The notes: generated by a model not told the origin, from the sequence alone. DNA of 64,000 nucleotides from Paenibacillus faecis (GCF_008084145.1 NZ_VSDO01000003.1:62001-126000), one strand, 5' to 3'; positions 19,614-29,761 are shown, counted from the first letter of the stretch. Made by a program: numbers and translations.

Positions 19614-20507
19614 CTACCCCTGCTCCGTGCGCTTGAATCCCTCGCCCAACACTTCGTGGGCGTTGGTAATAATAACAAACGCCGTTGGCTCCAGCTTTTG
19701 GACGAGCGTTTTGAGCCGCGTCACCTCGCTCTGGCCGACGACGACCATCAGCACGGTCCGGTCATCCCCCGTGTAACCGCCGCGGGCGCTCAGCTTCGTC
19801 AGCCCCCGGTCCAGCTCCGACAGGACCGCCTCGGAGATGGCTTCGGTATTTTCCGCGATAATATAAGCCACTTTGGTGTAATTGAAGCCCAATTCGATGG
19901 AATCGATAATCTTGCCGGTGATGTAAAGACCGATCAAGGCGTACAGCGCCTTTTCCGGAGAAAGGATAAAACCGGCCAGCGCAATCACCGTTCCGTCCAT
20001 CAGGACGACGCAGACCGACAGGCTGAGGCCGCTGTATTTTTGAATGATTTGGGCCAGGGTGGACAGCCCGCCTGTCGAACCGCGGCCGCGGAACACGATG
20101 CCGAGTCCCAGACCGACGCCGATTCCGCCGTAGAGGGAAGCCAGCAGCGGGTCGGTGGTCGGAACGGGGAAATCGCGCGTAATAAACACAAACAGCGGCA
20201 GGACCACCGTTCCGAGCAGGGAGCGGATCGCATAGTCGCGCCCCAGCAGCAGGAAACCCGCGATAAACAGCGGGATGTTCAAAGCCCACTGCGTATAAGC
20301 CGGCTCGATGCCGAACAGCGACTGGGCGATGACCGACAAACCGGACACTCCGCCCGAAGCGATATGGTTCGGTACGAGAAACAGGTTAAAGGCCAGTGCG
20401 GTAATGAACGAACCGATAATAATCATCAATGTATCGATCGTATGCCTTACCGGACCGGTGACGGGAATATATTCATTGAATCTGCGTTTGCGGGTTTTTG
20501 GCGGCAC
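19614..20507 (-). CDS. YitT-family membrane protein with DUF2179 domain
   Basis: A 297-residue protein with about five or six hydrophobic segments (the first at about 25-50, IIIGSFITALAFNLFLVPNHIASGG in two parts). GGIGVGLGLGIVFRGRGSTGG is typical of the YitT/YqfU family, and a C-terminal cytoplasmic DUF2179 domain contains TVLMVVVGQSEV. Members are abundant in Bacillales. Function is largely unknown. GTG start (20507) with AGGAGG eight nt upstream; no ATG fits as well. It may share a transcript with prfB upstream. Confidence 0.9.
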   Translation of the reverse strand: MPPKTRKRRFNEYIPVTGPVRHTIDTLMIIIGSFITALAFNLFLVPNHIASGGVSGLSVIAQSLFGIEPAYTQWALNIPLFIAGFLLLGRDYAIRSLLGTVVLPLFVFITRDFPVPTTDPLLASLYGGIGVGLGLGIVFRGRGSTGGLSTLAQIIQKYSGLSLSVCVVLMDGTVIALAGFILSPEKALYALIGLYITGKIIDSIELGFNYTKVAYIIAENTEAISEAVLSELDRGLTKLSARGGYTGDDRTVLMVVVGQSEVTRLKTLVQKLEPTAFVIITNAHEVLGEGFKRTEQG

Positions 20508-20654
20508 CCCTGCCCCTCCTCACTTATCCAAAAAAATTCCTACACCCCCGGCAATCCGCCCTGCCGCCGCGAGCAGCGGGCTCCCGCTTCTCTTCCGGCA
20601 CATAGGCTTTGCCTTGGTGTAGGAAATCGATTTATCTCTCGGTAAACCTCCGGC

Positions 20655-21768
20655 TTAGTTCGCCTCGGTTTTGATCTGGCTCCGCAGGTATCCGTCGATG
20701 AACGCATCCAAATCGCCGTCCATCACGGCCCCGACATTCCCGGTCTCCACGGAAGTACGATGGTCCTTGACCATGCTGTACGGGTGGAATACATAAGAGC
20801 GGATCTGGCTGCCCCACGCGATATCGGATTGCTCGCCGCGGATTTCGTCCAGCTCCTTCTGTTGTTCTTCCAGTTTCCGTTCGTACAGCTTGGAGCGGAG
20901 CATCGTCATCGCGCGCTCCCTGTTCTTGATCTGCGAGCGTTCATTCTGGCACGTCACAACCACCCCGGTTGGCAAGTGCGTGATCCGCACGGCCGAGTCG
21001 GTCGTATTGATGTGCTGACCGCCGGCGCCGCTGGCCCGGTACGTATCGATTTTCAGATCCTCCGTGCGGATCTCGATTTCGATGTCGTCCGTAATTTCCG
21101 GCACGACGTCGCAGGAGACGAACGAGGTATGTCTGCGGCCGGAGGAGTCGAACGGCGAGATGCGGACGAGCCGATGGACGCCTTTTTCCGCCTTCAGGTA
21201 GCCGTAAGCGTTATACCCCTTGATCAGCAGGGTTACGCTCTTGATTCCGGCTTCGTCGCCGGGCAGGTAATCCAGCGTCTCCACTTTGAAGCCGCGTTTT
21301 TCCGCCCACCGCGTATACATCCGCAGCAGCATTTGGCCCCAATCCTGGGATTCGGTACCTCCGGCGCCCGGGTGAAGCTCCAAGATGGCGTTCATTTTGT
21401 CGTACGGCTGGCTGAGCAGCAACTGAAGCTCGAAATCCTCCAGCTTCTTCAATAGCGACGCCACCGAGGCGGCGATTTCTTCCGCCAGCGACTCGTCGCC
21501 TTCCTCCTCGGCCAACTCCGCCATCATTTCGGCATCGTCATACTCCTGCTGAAGAGCGGTATACTGGTCGACGGAAGACTTGACGGCGTTCAGTTCCGCA
21601 ATGACGCTCTGCGCCTTGTCGTTGTCGTCCCAGAAATCGGGGGCGGCCATCTTTTCCTCAAAGTTCGCGATCATTTCCTGTTTGAGGTCTAAGTCAAAGA
21701 GACCCCCTAAGATTGGATAATTTCTTGGTTATTTCACGCATGTCCTGTTTCACGTTAGGATCGATCAT
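20655..21768 (-). CDS. prfB: Peptide chain release factor 2 with programmed +1 frameshift
   Basis: Recognises UGA and UAA stop codons and releases the peptide. Translation starts at ATG 21768 (AAAGGTGGAG upstream). It runs 24 codons ([10 protein letters not shown]...LRGSL) to an in-frame TGA at 21696-21694, then continues in the +1 frame at GAC (21695) as [15 protein letters not shown] to the stop at 20655, giving 370 residues. The catalytic GGQ (in [15 protein letters not shown]) and the anticodon-like SPF motif ([14 protein letters not shown]) are present. Reading only the long frame from 21674 would miss the first 31 residues. Confidence 0.97.
21694..21710 (-). promoter_or_regulatory. prfB autoregulatory frameshift site
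   Basis: Read leftward: AGGGGG, TCT, CTT, TGA, C. This is an internal Shine-Dalgarno-like AGGGGG three nt before the slippery CTT and a UGA followed by C, the canonical RF2 feedback site. Low RF2 favours +1 slippage and more RF2. Confidence 0.95.
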
Positions 21769-21877
21769 GCTGGAACTCCACCTTTCGTCATCACATAATA
21801 TGCAAGCAGAAACGGGGATGCCATCCGACGGACGGCCCCCCGCTTTATCCTTAAACTACCCGAGCCCGTTCTGCTCC

Positions 21878-24385
21878 TTAAGCGTTCTGTCCGTGGCAGT
21901 GTTTGTACTTCTTGCCGCTGCCGCATGGGCAAAGATCGTTGCGTCCGATTTGATCTCCGCGCTGTACCGGACGTTTCTCGGCCGGCTCGCCGCTGGTAGA
22001 GATTTTGTCTTCGTCCACGACCGCCTGACGCTCCTGATTGCTCTCCACTTGCGCCTTCATAATGTACGTGGCCACTTCCTCCTGGATGCTGGCAACCATC
22101 TGGTTGAACATCTCGTAGCCTTCGAACTGGTATTCGCGAAGCGGATCCGTACCGCCGTAGGCGCGAAGATGAATCCCTTGACGCAGCTGATCCATGGCGT
22201 CGATATGGTCCATCCATTTGCTGTCGACGGAACGAAGGGCGATAACCTTCTCGAACTCACGGACCATTTCCGATCCCAGCGCTTCTTCGCGGGCATCGTA
22301 TTTCTGCATGACGCGTTCAAAAATGAACTCGATCATCTCGTCCGGCTCTTTACCCCACAAATCGTCTTTCGTCAGTGCGCCTTCTTCCAGCAGCTTGCTG
22401 TTCACATAATCCGCAACCTCTTGCAGTTCCCAGTTTTCCGGAATTTCATCCGCCGTGTGCGCTTGAACGACGCGTTCAATGACCGGCTTGATCATATCGA
22501 TGATCAGCGGCTTGATGTTCTCGGATTCCAGCAGCTCGCGGCGCTGTTTGTAAATGATCTCCCGCTGTTGGTTCATGACGTCGTCGTACTGCAATACGAC
22601 TTTACGTACATCGAAGTTGTTGCCTTCCACCCGTTTTTGGGCGGATTCGATCGCGCGCGTAATCATTTTGCTCTCGATCGGCTGATCTTCTTCGAAGCCT
22701 AGGCGGTCCATCATGTTCAGCACGTTGTCCGCCCCGAACCGCTTCATCAGCTCGTCGCCCAGGGACAGGTAGAACTGGGTCGACCCCGGGTCACCCTGAC
22801 GTCCCGCCCGGCCGCGCAGCTGGTTATCGATCCGGCGGGATTCATGCCGCTCGGTCCCGATGATGTGCAGTCCGCCCAGCTCGGCCACGCCTTCGCCCAG
22901 CAGGATGTCCGTACCGCGGCCCGCCATGTTGGTGGCGATGGTCACGGCTCCCGCCTCACCGGCGCGGGAAATGATTTCGGCTTCCTCGGCATGGTACTTC
23001 GCGTTCAGGACTTTATGCTTGACGCCTTTGCGCTTCAGCATTTCCGCAATCCGCTCGGAGTTCTCGATCGAAACCGTACCGACGAGCACCGGCTGGTTGT
23101 TCTTATGCCGGTTGACGATTTCGTCGACCACCGCTTTGAACTTGCCGTCCACGCTCTTGTATACCACGTCCGGCATATCCTGACGACGGTTCGGCCGGTT
23201 TGTCGGCACCTGCAGAACTTCCAGGCCGTAGATTTTCTTGAACTCTTCTTCCTCCGTTTTCGCCGTACCGGTCATCCCGGCCAGCTTGCGGTACATCCGG
23301 AAGTAGTTCTGGAACGTGATCGTGGCCAGTGTCATGCTCTCGTTCTGAACCTCGATGCCTTCCTTCGCTTCGATCGCCTGATGCAGACCGTCGCTGTAAC
23401 GGCGGCCCTGCATGATGCGCCCCGTAAATTCGTCGACGATCAGGACTTCGTCTTCGGTGACCACGTAGTCCACGTCGCGGCGCATGATCACGTTCGCTTT
23501 AAGCGCCTGCACCACGTGATGGTTCAGCGTGATATGGTTAGGATCGTACAGGTTGTCGATGCCGAACGCCTTCTCGGCTTTGGCCACCCCTTTTTCGGTC
23601 AGGGCTACGGCCTTCACCTTGATATCCACGGTATAGTCTTCTTCCGGCTCCAGCCGTTTCACAAAACGGTCCGCCGCATAGTAGAGCTCGGTCGATTTCT
23701 GAGCTTGTCCCGAAATGATCAGCGGCGTCCGGGCTTCATCGATAAGAATGGAATCGACTTCGTCAATGATACAGAAATAGAGCGGGCGTTGTACCATCTG
23801 TTCCTTGTACAGCACCATATTGTCGCGAAGGTAGTCAAACCCGAATTCGTTATTCGTGCCGTAAGTGATATCGCAAGCGTAAGCTTCCTGTTTCTCGTGA
23901 TGTTCCATCCCGTTCAGGTTAACCCCGACGGTCATGCCGAGGAAGTTATAAATTTGCCCCATTTGCTGGCTGTCCCGCTGCGCCAAATAATCGTTGACGG
24001 TTACGACATGAACGCCTTGACCCAAGAGCGCATTCAAATAAACCGGCAGGGTCCCGACCAGGGTTTTACCTTCACCGGTTTTCATTTCGGCGATTCTTCC
24101 TTCGTGCAAGGCCATCCCGCCGACCATTTGCACATCAAAGTGGCGCATGCCCAGCGTTCTCTTCGAAGCTTCTCTCACTGTGGCAAAAGCTTCCGGCAGG
24201 AGCTCATCCAGCGTTTCGCCCTTCTCGATCCGTTCCCGGAACTCGGTCGTCTTCGCTTTCAGTTGCTCATCCGAAAGAGCTTCAAATTGCGGTTCCAATG
24301 TATTGATATAATCTACCGTTTTCATAAGACGTTTGACATCACGTTCGTTCGTGTCGCCAAATATCTTTTTCATAATTCCCAGCAT
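21878..24385 (-). CDS. secA: Preprotein translocase ATPase SecA
   Basis: An 835-residue motor of the Sec pathway, driving secretory proteins through SecYEG at the membrane. Walker A is in [13 protein letters not shown], Walker B in [21 protein letters not shown] (two parts), and the helicase motif in [10 protein letters not shown]. The C-terminal metal-binding tail [14 protein letters not shown] is complete. ATG 24385 with AAAGGGG upstream. It lies about 110 bp upstream of prfB, as in Bacillus. Confidence 0.98.
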   Translation of the reverse strand: MLGIMKKIFGDTNERDVKRLMKTVDYINTLEPQFEALSDEQLKAKTTEFRERIEKGETLDELLPEAFATVREASKRTLGMRHFDVQMVGGMALHEGRIAEMKTGEGKTLVGTLPVYLNALLGQGVHVVTVNDYLAQRDSQQMGQIYNFLGMTVGVNLNGMEHHEKQEAYACDITYGTNNEFGFDYLRDNMVLYKEQMVQRPLYFCIIDEVDSILIDEARTPLIISGQAQKSTELYYAADRFVKRLEPEEDYTVDIKVKAVALTEKGVAKAEKAFGIDNLYDPNHITLNHHVVQALKANVIMRRDVDYVVTEDEVLIVDEFTGRIMQGRRYSDGLHQAIEAKEGIEVQNESMTLATITFQNYFRMYRKLAGMTGTAKTEEEEFKKIYGLEVLQVPTNRPNRRQDMPDVVYKSVDGKFKAVVDEIVNRHKNNQPVLVGTVSIENSERIAEMLKRKGVKHKVLNAKYHAEEAEIISRAGEAGAVTIATNMAGRGTDILLGEGVAELGGLHIIGTERHESRRIDNQLRGRAGRQGDPGSTQFYLSLGDELMKRFGADNVLNMMDRLGFEEDQPIESKMITRAIESAQKRVEGNNFDVRKVVLQYDDVMNQQREIIYKQRRELLESENIKPLIIDMIKPVIERVVQAHTADEIPENWELQEVADYVNSKLLEEGALTKDDLWGKEPDEMIEFIFERVMQKYDAREEALGSEMVREFEKVIALRSVDSKWMDHIDAMDQLRQGIHLRAYGGTDPLREYQFEGYEMFNQMVASIQEEVATYIMKAQVESNQERQAVVDEDKISTSGEPAEKRPVQRGDQIGRNDLCPCGSGKKYKHCHGQNA

Positions 24386-24424
24386 GGTTTACCCCTTTCA
24401 CGCAAAAACAGATGATTTGCCTAA

Positions 24425-24453
24425 ATTGTAACAGTTTGTAGAGCGTGCCGCAA
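24425..24453 (-). promoter_or_regulatory. Candidate secA promoter
   Basis: Read leftward: TTGCGG (24453-24448), 17 nt, TACAAT (24430-24425) with an extended -10 TGT just before. The start point would be about 35 nt before the ATG. Confidence 0.5.
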
Positions 24454-24504
24454 CAAGCGGCGTCATGGCATAAATGCCGCCAAACCCTCTTCTATACGAA
24501 TAAA

Positions 24505-24533
24505 GAGCCCTATCCGCAGGCGGATAAAGGCTC
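24505..24533 (-). terminator. Hairpin between hpf and secA
   Basis: GAGCC...GGCTC outer and TATCCGC/GCGGATA inner stem with a very small loop. Read leftward it is followed by TTTATTCG, a weak T-run. Probably ends the hpf transcript. Confidence 0.55.
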
Positions 24534-24666
24534 GTTCCTTGGACTTCAATTGAAACAATTACCACGAACATTCAAACAATCGTCATGTTTGGATACGTTA
24601 TAATGGCTGTTCAACCCTTATTATTCGGAGGTTGCAGGCTTGAGCCGGCACTTTGGCAATAACGCG

Positions 24667-25218
24667 CTATGCCTTCTCGATCAGCCCGTATTTGCCGTCG
24701 TTTCGTTTGTATACGACGTTGATTTCCTGCGTATCGATATTGGTGAAAACAAAGAAGTTATGACCCACCATGTTCATCTGCAAAATCGCCTCTTCCACAT
24801 CCATCGGTTTCAGATTAAACCGCTTGGTGCGGACCAGTTCCAGCTCTTCGTCCGTCTCTTCCATCGTGGCTACGGTGTCGCTGCCGTTCTCGACGAACAG
24901 GGTCTTCAAGCTGCCTTCCTGGCGGAATTTGCGGTTGATCTTGGTTTTGTGCTTGCGGATTTGCCGCTCCAGCTTGTCCGCGACGGCATCGATCGATGCG
25001 TACATGTCATCGCTGCGGTCCTCGGCGCGAAGCACAGCTCCGGTGAGAGGGATCGTGACCTCTACCACGTGCAAGCCTCGTACGACACTCAAGGTGACGT
25101 TTCCATCGGAGATAGGGGGTGCATCAAAGTACTTGTCAAGCCGGCTGAGTTTCTTGTCCACGTATTCTCTCAAGGCCTCAGTCACTTCAATCTGCTGTCC
25201 ACGAATACTATAATTCAT
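24667..25218 (-). CDS. hpf: Long-form ribosome hibernation promoting factor
   Basis: A 183-residue protein: N-terminal ribosome-binding domain (MNYSIRGQQIEVTEALREYV, about 1-100), a linker with acidic stretch, and a C-terminal dimerisation domain (VRTKRFNLKPMDVEEAILQM and the rest, about 125-183). Long HPF joins two 70S ribosomes into inactive 100S particles in stationary phase. AAAGGAGG upstream of the ATG. Located just upstream of secA, as is common in Bacillales. Confidence 0.97.
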   Translation of the reverse strand: MNYSIRGQQIEVTEALREYVDKKLSRLDKYFDAPPISDGNVTLSVVRGLHVVEVTIPLTGAVLRAEDRSDDMYASIDAVADKLERQIRKHKTKINRKFRQEGSLKTLFVENGSDTVATMEETDEELELVRTKRFNLKPMDVEEAILQMNMVGHNFFVFTNIDTQEINVVYKRNDGKYGLIEKA

Positions 25219-25247
25219 TGGGCACTCCTCCTTTGCTTTGCACCTTC

Positions 25248-25256
25248 ATTATAGCA
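25248..25256 (-). promoter_or_regulatory. Extended -10 promoter of hpf
   Basis: Read leftward TGC-TATAAT, a perfect -10 with the TGn extension, about 30 nt before the ATG. No good -35 at 16-18 nt. No sigma-B or sigma-H motif was recognised. Confidence 0.5.
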
Positions 25257-25349
25257 TAGATGTCAGCCCAAAGTAAAAAATGTTAACGGGACGTAAAACG
25301 CTCTCTTGGTCACTTCCCCCGTTCGATCTTGTGATCCATACGATCACGC

Positions 25350-25913
25350 TTAACGCGATTCGGAGGCCCGGGACGGGCCTCCTTCTTTCCTTCCGTTGTC
25401 CAACGGCCCCTTCCCTCGCTTATGCGCCAGCTTCCGCCCCGTTCTCCATCGCCAAAACAGAATCAGGACCAGCGCGCCGCAGACGGCCCCTGCAGTATCC
25501 AGCAGGACATCCTGAACCATTGGGGTGCGATCTGGGGTAAACGCCTGGTGCAGCTCGTCGGAGCACGCATAAAGGAAGGAGATGAACACAGCCAGAGTAA
25601 AGTCTCGCCCCCTCCGCCCGGAATTCAGCGCATAGAGGACGAACATTCCCAATAGTCCGTAGATGGAGAAATGGGCGGCCTTACGGATAAAAAATTCGAT
25701 AAATCCCCCGATCCCCAAACTTTGTATACTCACTTCATGCCCCGCATAGGTAAACGAGAAGCCGCTTAGACGTTCCTTTACGGAGTGTTGTGTAATGCTT
25801 TTTTCAATGTCGGTTTTAAGGCTCTGCTGCTGATAGGGCTGCGATGAAAACACGAAAAGCAGCATCATGATCATCACGGCCGGAATCCATTTGTAAAGTT
25901 TGCGGAATTGCAT
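25350..25913 (-). CDS. VanZ-family membrane protein
   Basis: A 187-residue protein with four hydrophobic segments (first at about 8-25, LYKWIPAVMIMMLLFVFSSQP, split over the membrane). The VanZ hallmarks are KAAHFSIYGLLG and SDELHQAFTPDRTPMVQDVLLDTAG, as in the glycopeptide-resistance accessory protein VanZ and many uncharacterised relatives. No van genes lie nearby, so a housekeeping role is likelier than resistance. ATG 25913 with GAGGTG six nt upstream. A GTG three codons earlier overlaps that site. The last codons overlap a GGAGGCCCG/CGGGCCTCC hairpin. Confidence 0.85.
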   Translation of the reverse strand: MQFRKLYKWIPAVMIMMLLFVFSSQPYQQQSLKTDIEKSITQHSVKERLSGFSFTYAGHEVSIQSLGIGGFIEFFIRKAAHFSIYGLLGMFVLYALNSGRRGRDFTLAVFISFLYACSDELHQAFTPDRTPMVQDVLLDTAGAVCGALVLILFWRWRTGRKLAHKRGKGPLDNGRKEGGPSRASESR

Positions 25914-26049
25914 GTCGGTCACCTCGTAAATACGGCCATAACTCGGCCGGTGTCTATACTTTTAATAGCAGCCGATTGTAATTTGTTTTAATTCTGCTAT
26001 CTCCATTATAGACGAGCCAAGAAAGACAACGCCAGGCGGGCTTACCGAT

Positions 26050-27144
26050 TCAAAATAATGACCCTATTTCCTCTAAATAAGTATTGATTATGACGCTCCG
26101 GTCGTATTCCTTGACCATTTTGGCCCGCCCCGCGAGTCCCATATACTCCTTCTCCGCATAGGGCAATTCAATGAACCGGTGGATTGCATCCATTAAACTG
26201 TTCGCGTTTTTGGCTTCAAAACCGAGCCCGCTGATCCCCTCGTCGAACGTTTCCCGGCATCCCGTCACCCGGGAGGCCAATACGGGCCGGCAGGTGGCCG
26301 CCGCTTCAAGCAGGACATTGGAGGCGCCTTCGTGATAAGACGGCAGGATCACCGCGTGCGCATTTTTGATGTACGAACGGACATCCCTCTGTTCGCCGTG
26401 GTACTTGATAATCCCGTAATTTTCGTATTCCGCCAGCTTTCTGCCCAAATGCTTCTCCTCCATGCCGCCCACGAGATGAAACCGAACGTCAGGATGCTGG
26501 CGCTTGATCCGTTTGGCCGCTTCCAGCAACTCGCCGACCCCCTTCGCTTTCATGATCCTGCCGACGAACAGAAAGTGGATAAGTCCGTCGGGAGGATACG
26601 CCTCGCCCCCATGCTCCTCCAGGTTGACCCCTGAACCGGGCAACAGTCGGGTCTTCGAGCGGACAATCCCTTTGTTTAAGAAGTACTGCCGGTTCGATTC
26701 ATTTTGAAAGAATATGCAGGAAGCATTTTTCAAGCCCACCTTATAAAGCTTTAGCAGGGTCACTTGCAGCACCCCCTTGTTTTCCAAGACAGCGCCCGGA
26801 TCCGTGATATTGGCCAAATACGGTGTGTTCGTGACCCGGCAGGCGACCCCGCCGTAAATGTTCGGCTTCACGGAATAAGTCAACACGGCGTCCGGCCTCA
26901 AGCCACGGATCGTGCGGATATAAAAGCGCAGCAGCCCCCCATCCCTTAAAAGATGGATTCCCCTGCGGTCGATGCGCGTACGGATGAACTTGCAGCCCAA
27001 CTCTACCAAACGGGCCGTGTATTCGTCTTCAGGAAGCGAAATGTACACTTCATCGTTCTCGGCTATGAGCTTTTGCAACAGTTCTTTCCTGAATTGATAC
27101 AAGCCCATCCCGGACTCTGCCAATACCAAAATTTTTCTGGCCAT
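26050..27144 (-). CDS. GT4-family glycosyltransferase
   Basis: A 364-residue GT-B fold enzyme: N-terminal acceptor domain (ILVLAESGMGLYQFRKELL) and C-terminal nucleotide-sugar domain with FVGRIMKAKGVGELLEAA and the EX7E-type motif in SYHEGASNVLLEAAATCRPV. It resembles the EpsD/CapM-type enzymes of exopolysaccharide and capsule synthesis, and the sugar is unknown. AAGGAG about nine nt before the ATG. It stands alone, not clustered with other polysaccharide genes, although the nonulosonate and rfb clusters begin 2.6 kb to the right. Confidence 0.88.
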   Translation of the reverse strand: MARKILVLAESGMGLYQFRKELLQKLIAENDEVYISLPEDEYTARLVELGCKFIRTRIDRRGIHLLRDGGLLRFYIRTIRGLRPDAVLTYSVKPNIYGGVACRVTNTPYLANITDPGAVLENKGVLQVTLLKLYKVGLKNASCIFFQNESNRQYFLNKGIVRSKTRLLPGSGVNLEEHGGEAYPPDGLIHFLFVGRIMKAKGVGELLEAAKRIKRQHPDVRFHLVGGMEEKHLGRKLAEYENYGIIKYHGEQRDVRSYIKNAHAVILPSYHEGASNVLLEAAATCRPVLASRVTGCRETFDEGISGLGFEAKNANSLMDAIHRFIELPYAEKEYMGLAGRAKMVKEYDRSVIINTYLEEIGSLF

Positions 27145-27495
27145 CCCTTTGCTCTCCTTGCCGGGACTCCCTTATAGTTCCCGCTCTTCGTGATATCTTA
27201 GTTCCTTCCTGGAAAAAATCATACTTCTTTTACGGAGGCGGGTTCTGTAGTCTGGGCTACAATTCGGGTAAATAAAACTTACACTCGTGGAGAAACGGAG
27301 TTATGTCTGTGATCACCAACGATCATCGGGAAGAGCAGTGCGTTTCTGGTCATTCTGCAACTTGGATAACGAGCTTTGAAAGGAATTCAAAATGGTGGGA
27401 ATTCTTTTGGAACTGATGAATAGGGGTTGGGGAGGCGGATGCGTACTACCGGGTTGATGAGTTTTAGTATGGCCGCTGTGGAGTATACAAATAAA
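27145..27495. other. Gene-poor stretch
   Basis: Holds only a possible 21-codon rightward ORF (27392-27457). No RNA or repeat recognised otherwise. Confidence 0.4.
27392..27457 (+). CDS. Possible small peptide of 21 residues
   Basis: ATG preceded by GAAAGGAATTCAAA, a usable ribosome binding site. It would encode MVGILLELMNRGWGGGCVLPG. No promoter, terminator or homologue could be established, so this may be chance. Confidence 0.15.
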   Translation: MVGILLELMNRGWGGGCVLPG

Positions 27496-27517
27496 GACCC
27501 TAGGTTCCCCTAGGGTC
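27496..27517 (-). terminator. Terminator of the cold-shock gene
   Basis: Perfect 9-bp stem GACCCTAGG/CCTAGGGTC with a 4-nt loop. Read leftward it is followed by TTTATTTG. Confidence 0.75.
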
Positions 27518-27582
27518 GATAGCTAGCGAATCTTCAATTGTTAACCATCGTACCGTATATGTAGGTCGGCTGTGCCGGATGA

Positions 27583-27780
27583 TTATAATTTGATTACGTT
27601 AGCGGCTTGCGGTCCACGAGCGCCTTCAACAATTTCAAACTCGACGGATTGGCCTTCTTCCAAAGTCTTGAAGCCTTCGGATTGAATTGCGGAGAAGTGT
27701 ACGAATACGTCGCCGCCTTCTTCAGTCTCGATGAAACCATAACCCTTCTCTGCGTTGAACCATTTAACTTTACCTTGCAT
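27583..27780 (-). CDS. Cold-shock protein, CspA/CspB family
   Basis: A 65-residue single OB-fold RNA chaperone. Both nucleic-acid-binding motifs are intact: KGYGFIE (RNP1) and VFVHFSAI (RNP2). It binds single-stranded RNA and DNA and prevents secondary structure in the cytoplasm. Start ATG with GAAGGG about ten nt upstream. Transcribed alone from a strong promoter through a leader of about 55 nt and closed by its own terminator. Confidence 0.97.
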   Translation of the reverse strand: MQGKVKWFNAEKGYGFIETEEGGDVFVHFSAIQSEGFKTLEEGQSVEFEIVEGARGPQAANVIKL

Positions 27781-27842
27781 GCACTAACATTCCCTTCATT
27801 ATCAAATAAGAGTGTGACCCTGTGACCAAGTCCACATTTCTG

Positions 27843-27872
27843 ACTATACCACCCAAACTTATCCAGTGTCAA
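27843..27872 (-). promoter_or_regulatory. Sigma-A promoter of the cold-shock gene
   Basis: Read leftward: perfect TTGACA (27872-27867), 18 nt, TATAGT (27848-27843). Confidence 0.75.
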
Positions 27873-28298
27873 TTCCCAAGGAAAAGGTTTTATTGTTAAT
27901 AAATGTAACCCTGTGTCGAATTGACGCTTTAGGGAGTTAGTAAGCAGGTGTGGGTGGCGGGTCTAAGTTAGAAATACCCATTTCATCAAAACTTGAAACA
28001 GTTTTTCTCAATAAATAAAACTTCAAAGGCAACTTAGGGAATATTTTTTACGAGTTGGAACATTATTCACCTGACCCGTCCCCCTTTCACCTAAAAAGAA
28101 GTATAAGCTTGGCCTCCAAGTGAATATCATAAAAATCAAGTATTATGGAGTCGATTGTAGATACTCCTTAATACTATGATTTTAAAGGTTGATATAAAGC
28201 ATAGGGGATTGCGAGAGAATACAACGCGGATAGAAGAAGCACCTATTTTTATTCCCTGGATATGGAACTAAAGTCTTGGAAACCACTAAAGATCTATG
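27873..28298. other. Gene-free AT-rich spacer
   Basis: No supported gene, RNA or mobile-element end. Base composition shifts here from GC-rich core genes to the AT-rich block that follows. Confidence 0.45.
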
Positions 28299-29405
28299 TT
28301 AATTATTCAACGATAAAGTCCTGATACTTTCGCTAGTACTTTTTAAAGTAGTCCATGTTAACCCATCCAGGGAATAAAGTAAGTTGTTAGCATATGATCC
28401 AACACATAAATTCGAACTTGAATCATACACAACATTATCAGCCTTTATGTTAGTAGATTGTTGACTACTCCATGTTTCACCGTCTATAGATTTCATAATG
28501 AATCCACCGCTACCGTACCATTTGTTCCCGTATAAGACGAATTCGTCATTGACGAGCACAAGAGAAGTAAAACTATCATAAATTGTCGAAACAGGAATTT
28601 TAATAGATTTCCAATTGACCGCGTCACTCGATGTTGCAACCCATTCCCATGAATGTCCATCTCGGCCATCTGTAAGAGCTATTACATATTTTCCATTACT
28701 ATATTCCATCCCAACAGGAATTACATTATGCCCACTAATAAATCCATATTTCGGAGTGCCTACTTGCTGCCAATTAACCCCGTCCTCGGACTTTAACATA
28801 TATAAATTAGTCCCCGCATTTCCAATTGTAAAAAAGGTATTGTTTAAATAATATACTTTAGTAATTGATCCACCGAATATTGTGGGTTTCTGATTTATAT
28901 CGGTTACATCAAGATTCGATGAATGAGTTGTGGTGAAAGTCTCCCCGTTATCTTTAGATGTCATAATTACTGAGTAGTATCTATCCGTTCCTGGATATAC
29001 CATCCCTCCAGCCGCTACTATAGTCCCGTTATAATCGGAGGCTATTGCTACTAATGGATCAGCGTTCCCCGCAACTTCTCTATAGTTGACTCCATCCGTG
29101 GATTTAAGAACTTTACCAGCATAATTCACCGAGGACTTTGATTCATCGTGTATGTAAGCTGTCATATAAGTGTCAGCCCCCGAAAAAGTTGATCCAGAAT
29201 ATACATAATTATAACTATACATTCTGGATGGAAAGACCAACTTTTCAAAGTTCCCTTTGATATTTCCACTTTTATTTATCCCGTTATTACTGTTACTTCC
29301 ACCAAACATAATAGCGGGATAGGGAGTATCGGCACTAGCCTGACTTATAAAATTAGTATTGATAACTAGAAATAATGAAAATAAAATCAAACTGAATTTT
29401 TTCAT
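28299..29405 (-). CDS. Secreted beta-propeller/BNR-like protein
   Basis: A 368-residue protein with a clear Sec signal peptide (MKKFSLILFSLFLVINTNFI, then QASA before the mature part). The rest repeats a pattern like SKDNGETF, SEDGVNW, SIDGETW and SLDGLTW about every 45-60 residues, the Asp-box-like signature of sialidase-type propellers. No catalytic residues were identified, so enzymatic sialidase activity is not claimed. AGGAGGAG eight nt before the ATG. AT-rich codon use, unlike the core genes to the left. Possibly a surface or matrix protein. Confidence 0.75.
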   Translation of the reverse strand: MKKFSLILFSLFLVINTNFISQASADTPYPAIMFGGSNSNNGINKSGNIKGNFEKLVFPSRMYSYNYVYSGSTFSGADTYMTAYIHDESKSSVNYAGKVLKSTDGVNYREVAGNADPLVAIASDYNGTIVAAGGMVYPGTDRYYSVIMTSKDNGETFTTTHSSNLDVTDINQKPTIFGGSITKVYYLNNTFFTIGNAGTNLYMLKSEDGVNWQQVGTPKYGFISGHNVIPVGMEYSNGKYVIALTDGRDGHSWEWVATSSDAVNWKSIKIPVSTIYDSFTSLVLVNDEFVLYGNKWYGSGGFIMKSIDGETWSSQQSTNIKADNVVYDSSSNLCVGSYANNLLYSLDGLTWTTLKSTSESIRTLSLNN

Positions 29406-29510
29406 AAGTTCTCCTCCTAAGTAATATGAATTGAAACCGCTATTATTTCTTTATCGTCATTAAAATACAATAAAAACCGATGCCCCCTCTCGACATAAAA
29501 TCGGAGAAAA

Positions 29511-29571
29511 ACAATGTTACACCCATATTTGTATTTTCCTGTATATATTATATCATAGTATGTAACATTGT
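29511..29571. promoter_or_regulatory. Widely spaced inverted repeat ACAATGTTAC / GTAACATTGT
   Basis: Perfect 10-bp arms at 29511-29520 and 29562-29571 around a 41-bp AT-rich centre, about 105 bp upstream of the secreted propeller gene. TAACATTGT also occurs in the yhbD promoter operator (near 4493-4501). It may be an operator or looping site. Confidence 0.35.
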
Positions 29572-29761
29572 GATACAAGGGTGATTGAAATTTGATATCA
29601 TGCCTTTTTATAAATTACAGGAAATTAATTATAAAAGTGAAGGAAGGGAGGAATAAAAAAAGGAGCGCCTTGCATGATAGGATTTGAGGCACTAAAACAC
29701 AAAAACCTAACATGAAGACGCCAACTTGGTGGAAGTCTCGTCGGAATTTAGCTATTATCAT
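29572..29761. other. Spacer at the end of the dideoxyhexose cassette
   Basis: No gene and no convincing terminator hairpin was found downstream of the leftward cassette. Confidence 0.35.

Noticed and set aside
25360..25385. GGAGGCCCG/CGGGCCTCC hairpin as the terminator of the VanZ-like gene
   Set aside because: It lies inside the last codons, and the T-rich side faces right, against the direction of the gene.
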